Part shown: piece after piece, positions 15,011-16,871 of the stretch
How positions within the stretch are numbered: the stretch's first letter is position 1
How the letters are laid out: each line of letters starts with the position of its first letter
Assembly (NCBI GenBank): GCA_910577495.1
Contig: CAJTML010000038.1
Span: 1 to 16,871, forward strand
Length of the DNA stretch: 16,871 nucleotides
Direction: 5' to 3'
DNA from: an uncultured Eggerthellaceae bacterium
GTDB lineage: Bacteria; Actinomycetota; Coriobacteriia; Coriobacteriales; Eggerthellaceae
Notes under the pieces: model-generated
What the model saw: only the letters and a program-made list of their open reading frames with translations
What the model was told of the DNA's origin: nothing
Databases searched by the model: none
Made by a program: the position numbers and the translations under genes

Positions 15011-15038
15011 GGGGCGAAGCCTTCGACATTTTTTAGCT
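15011..15038 (+). repeat. Direct repeat copy 1 (GAAGCCTTCG-N-CATTTTTT)
   Basis: This copy reads GGGGCGAAGCCTTCGACATT and ends TTTTAGCT. It matches the copy at 15752-15779 at 25 of 28 positions. The core has a small CGAA-GCC-TTCG hairpin followed by six T, resembling a minimal terminator, but no plus-strand gene ends just before it. Confidence 0.7.
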
Positions 15039-15046
15039 CCCAGCTA

Positions 15047-15075
15047 TGGACGGGTTGACGAGTATCGGGTATAGT
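15047..15075 (+). promoter_or_regulatory. Candidate promoter of the 181-residue gene
   Basis: TGGACG (15047-15052) and TATAGT (15070-15075) are spaced by 17 bases, matching four and five of six consensus bases. Transcription would start near 15082, giving a leader of about 120 bases. Confidence 0.45.
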
Positions 15076-15081
15076 GACCGC

Positions 15082-15203
15082 TGTCGCATTCAAGCGACGC
15101 CATTTTATCCAGAGGCGGAGTAGAGAGTTGGCTCCATGATCCCGCCACCAACCGAGCGCATGCGCCACGGTGGTACTGCCAACATCGATGAAAGGAGGCC
15201 GCT
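15082..15203 (+). promoter_or_regulatory. Structured 5' leader with T-box-like parts
   Basis: The leader contains the hairpin GTCGC-ATTCAA-GCGAC (15083-15098). A second stem, GGCGG/CCGCC (15114-15118 with 15142-15146), has an AGTA bulge and an inner GAG/CTC helix. CCACC/GGTGG (15145-15149 with 15169-15173) and a long-range GTTGGC/GCCAAC (15127-15132 with 15178-15183) can also pair. GGTGGTAC at 15169-15176 matches the core of the T-box sequence, and AGTA sits where a short Stem I would have its S-turn. It ends at AAAGGAGG (15191-15198). The T-box is incomplete: no anti-terminator partner strand is evident and the gene is not an amino-acid gene. A structured leader is supported; its identity is not. 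Confidence 0.35.
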
Positions 15204-15749
15204 ATGGCCAAAGATTCCACGGTACAAACTTCAGACAATCAGGTGCAAGAAGAAGCTCGCTCGCAACTTCATTATTCCAATCTAACGGTAGAGCGACCCC
15301 GCATGCACCTTTTGGATAAGCCTGATTGCTTCGTTGGAGCAATGGCGAAATCTAACCTCACCCATCAGATGCATTACAGCATCGAGTTGTTGGAAGATGA
15401 ACTTTTGCAGGCCGAAAATCCGCATGTGATTACGCTGAAGATTGCCTATGAAGAGCCGCTTGATATCTTTGATGAAGATGAAGGAAACTGGGTGGTGTTT
15501 ACTGGGTCTCAACGCAGCGTGCGGGAGGTTGTGCGCAACGAAGAGCCGATAAGGTGGAAGCTTTATGCCGACGGTATTCGTGTTGCGTCGGGAACGGGAG
15601 ACTTTGCGCGTCAGTGTTTCGAAAAAGATGAACGCGAGTTCTTGGAGACGTGCAAGGCGGCGGTGCTGGCGGCAAATCTGAGAGAAAACACCGTGCGCGA
15701 ATACGAGCTCCTGCGATGTGTCTGTGCAATGGTAACCCAAGGGTGCTAA
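15204..15749 (+). CDS. Unrecognised soluble protein, 181 residues
   Basis: I do not recognise a family. The first ~30 residues are hydrophilic and look disordered (Q, E and S rich). A likely folded core follows: HQMHYSIELLEDELLQAENP, a DIFDEDEGNWVVF strand, GSQRSVREVV and a final helical part rich in charged residues. It has no signal peptide or membrane segment and ends in a cysteine-containing tail (LLRCVCAMVTQGC). The start is ATG 15204 with AAAGGAGG 5 bases upstream, so it is well initiated. It is preceded by a structured leader and enclosed between two copies of a 28-base direct repeat. An amino-acid permease begins 150 bases downstream in the same direction but has its own candidate promoter. 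Confidence 0.7.
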   Translation: MAKDSTVQTSDNQVQEEARSQLHYSNLTVERPRMHLLDKPDCFVGAMAKSNLTHQMHYSIELLEDELLQAENPHVITLKIAYEEPLDIFDEDEGNWVVFTGSQRSVREVVRNEEPIRWKLYADGIRVASGTGDFARQCFEKDEREFLETCKAAVLAANLRENTVREYELLRCVCAMVTQGC

Positions 15750-15751
15750 GC

Positions 15752-15779
15752 GGGGAGAAGCCTTCGCCATTTTTTGGCT
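15752..15779 (+). repeat. Direct repeat copy 2, possible terminator
   Basis: This is the second copy, GGGGAGAAGCCTTCGCCATT followed by TTTTGGCT, two bases after the stop codon of the 181-residue gene. A short GAA-GCC-TTC hairpin and a T-run make it a possible weak terminator. Looser similarity to the first copy may continue for about 40 bases. Confidence 0.65.
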
Positions 15780-15858
15780 GGGGCTTATCTGTTGGTCGCT
15801 GGTAGCGATAAAGCGAACGCATGCCCCTTGCACATGAACAAGCTGATGGCGCGCTGTT

Positions 15859-15864
15859 TATAAT
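15859..15864 (+). promoter_or_regulatory. Candidate -10 box of the amino acid permease
   Basis: A perfect TATAAT lies 35 bases ahead of the permease ATG. The best -35 is poor (TGAACA, 18 bases upstream). Confidence 0.45.
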
Positions 15865-15899
15865 AGTGCGCAGTGTTTGGAGGAGTGCAGGGGGCACGC

Positions 15900-16871
15900 A
15901 TGGAAAAGAAGCTAACCGTTTGGCAGGCGGCCTGTATCATCACGGGCTACGGCGTGGGCAGTGGCATTATGACGTTGCCGTTTTTGGTGGATAAGGCCGG
16001 GTTGATACCGGGGCTGCTTATTGTGGCGGTCGCGTTTTTCTTCAGCTACGTCATGCATATGATGCTGGCCGAAATCACGATTGGCAGCGGCCAAGGATCC
16101 CAGATCATCTCGGTGTTTCGCACGTATCTGTTCCGCGGTCCGAAGGGCAACAAGTTTGTCATGGCGCTTTTTGTACTGACGGCGCTTGTGCTGATCACGA
16201 ACCTTGCGGCGTATGTGGCCGGCGGGGCGGAAGTGCTGGAGTCGGCCGGGCTCTCTCCGCTGGTGGCGAAGTTGGTGTTTTACGCCATTGCGGCGGCGGT
16301 TGTCTTTTTCGGGTTGAAGGTGCTTGGCATCAGCGAGGCGCTTTCCATTACGATGATCGTCATCATTGTGGGTGTGTTGGCGGTAGCGTCGCTTCTGAAC
16401 TGGCAAAACCCGCTGCCCCTTGATGTGGTGGGTCAACCAAATGAGCTTCTGGCATTCTTTGGGATGGCTATGTTTTCGTTCGTAGCGTTCTTTAGTGTGC
16501 CGCAAGCAGTGGAGGGGCTGGACCGCGATCCGCAGAAAGTTCGCCAGGCAATTTTGATTGGGCTGGGGCTTAATTTCGCCTTCATTATTGTTATTGTGCT
16601 TTGTACGCTTGGAAGCTCGGCTCGTATCACGGAGTTGGGAATCATTGGCTGGTCGGAGGGCATTGGCCTGTGGGCGCAAGTGGTGGGTTCGGTGTTCACG
16701 CTGCTGGCCATGCTGACTACGTACTGGTCAATTTCGCTGGCGCTTTCCGACATTTTGGAGGAGCAGACGAAGTGGGACAAGCGACTGTGCTGGGTGCTTG
16801 CTACGCTGCCGTCGCTTGTGTTGGTGCTGCTCAACCTGGGTGGCTTTCTGGGCATCATGCGCACGGCGGGC
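15900..16871 (+). CDS. Aromatic amino acid permease (Trp/Tyr permease family), 3'-truncated
   Basis: The first 324 residues are visible; the frame is still open at the window edge. The start is ATG 15900 with AGGGGG (15889-15894) just upstream and a GGAGGAG slightly farther off. The N-terminus TVWQAACIITGYGVGSGIMT with LPFLVDKAG is the helix-breaking GxGIMxLP substrate site of the APC-superfamily aromatic amino acid transporters (PF03222-like). It is followed by LAEITIGSGQGSQI, then EGLDRDPQKVRQAILIGLGL, a loop and helix conserved in the family. About nine hydrophobic segments are present in the visible part. It imports an aromatic or related amino acid with a cation; the exact substrate cannot be told. 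The minus-strand open frames here are antisense artefacts. Confidence 0.82.
   Translation, partial: MEKKLTVWQAACIITGYGVGSGIMTLPFLVDKAGLIPGLLIVAVAFFFSYVMHMMLAEITIGSGQGSQIISVFRTYLFRGPKGNKFVMALFVLTALVLITNLAAYVAGGAEVLESAGLSPLVAKLVFYAIAAAVVFFGLKVLGISEALSITMIVIIVGVLAVASLLNWQNPLPLDVVGQPNELLAFFGMAMFSFVAFFSVPQAVEGLDRDPQKVRQAILIGLGLNFAFIIVIVLCTLGSSARITELGIIGWSEGIGLWAQVVGSVFTLLAMLTTYWSISLALSDILEEQTKWDKRLCWVLATLPSLVLVLLNLGGFLGIMRTAG

Noticed and set aside
15912..16679. Open frame of 255 codons antisense to the permease
   Set aside because: Extremely rich in H, R, Q and N, as expected of the complement of a hydrophobic membrane gene; no ribosome site.

Overview
The window looks like chromosomal DNA of an anaerobic actinobacterium of the class Coriobacteriia, probably family Eggerthellaceae. 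The reasons are a many-membrane-segment LuxR-type regulator divergent from a Tat-exported fumarate-reductase-like flavoprotein, a hybrid sensor kinase next to a 14-TM drug exporter, and base composition that looks close to balanced. This placement is an inference from gene content. I see no ribosomal RNA, tRNA, transposase, integrase or CRISPR array.

Left part (1-4300): the 3' end of a Fic-fold-like protein with a C-terminal winged helix is followed by a convergent membrane LuxR regulator. Divergent from the regulator, across a 235-base intergenic region rich in palindromes and direct repeats, is a Tat/lipobox FAD-dependent reductase ending at a clear intrinsic terminator. The regulator-reductase pair is a typical Eggerthellaceae arrangement in which the regulator probably responds to the substrate of the reductase.

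Middle (4287-8690): a roughly 560-base stretch without a convincing gene leads into a well-initiated 29-residue membrane peptide that abuts a VanZ-like membrane protein. Next come a PF06541-type membrane protein and a convergent XRE/zinc-ribbon regulator whose stop lies one base away. A DHA2-type 14-TM exporter follows, divergent from a 772-residue PAS / histidine kinase / receiver hybrid protein (8790-11108). Exporter and kinase share about 100 bases of upstream DNA, so the kinase may sense an exported compound.

Right part (11109-14009): an accessory-looking stretch holds an abiEi-abiEii type IV toxin-antitoxin (phage abortive infection) pair. A perfect 16-bp inverted repeat upstream is a good candidate for the AbiEi operator. 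An unexplained inverted repeat lies beyond the 3' end of the pair. Then come a membrane protein made of two DUF1294-like halves and a stand-alone HIRAN-domain protein.

Far right (14155-16871): an unrecognised 237-residue protein with a DUF2314-like C-terminus lies upstream of the HIRAN gene on the same strand. After it come a structured leader RNA ahead of an unrecognised 181-residue protein, and the 5' part of an aromatic amino acid permease cut by the window edge. A 28-base direct repeat brackets the 181-residue gene and its leader.

The strongest candidates for new biology are the leader at about 15080-15203, which has some T-box-like parts, and the direct repeats around it. Others are the degenerate Fic protein, the 29-residue peptide, the orphan inverted repeat at 11196-11230 and the duplicated DUF1294 protein. 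All of these are leads, not demonstrated systems.
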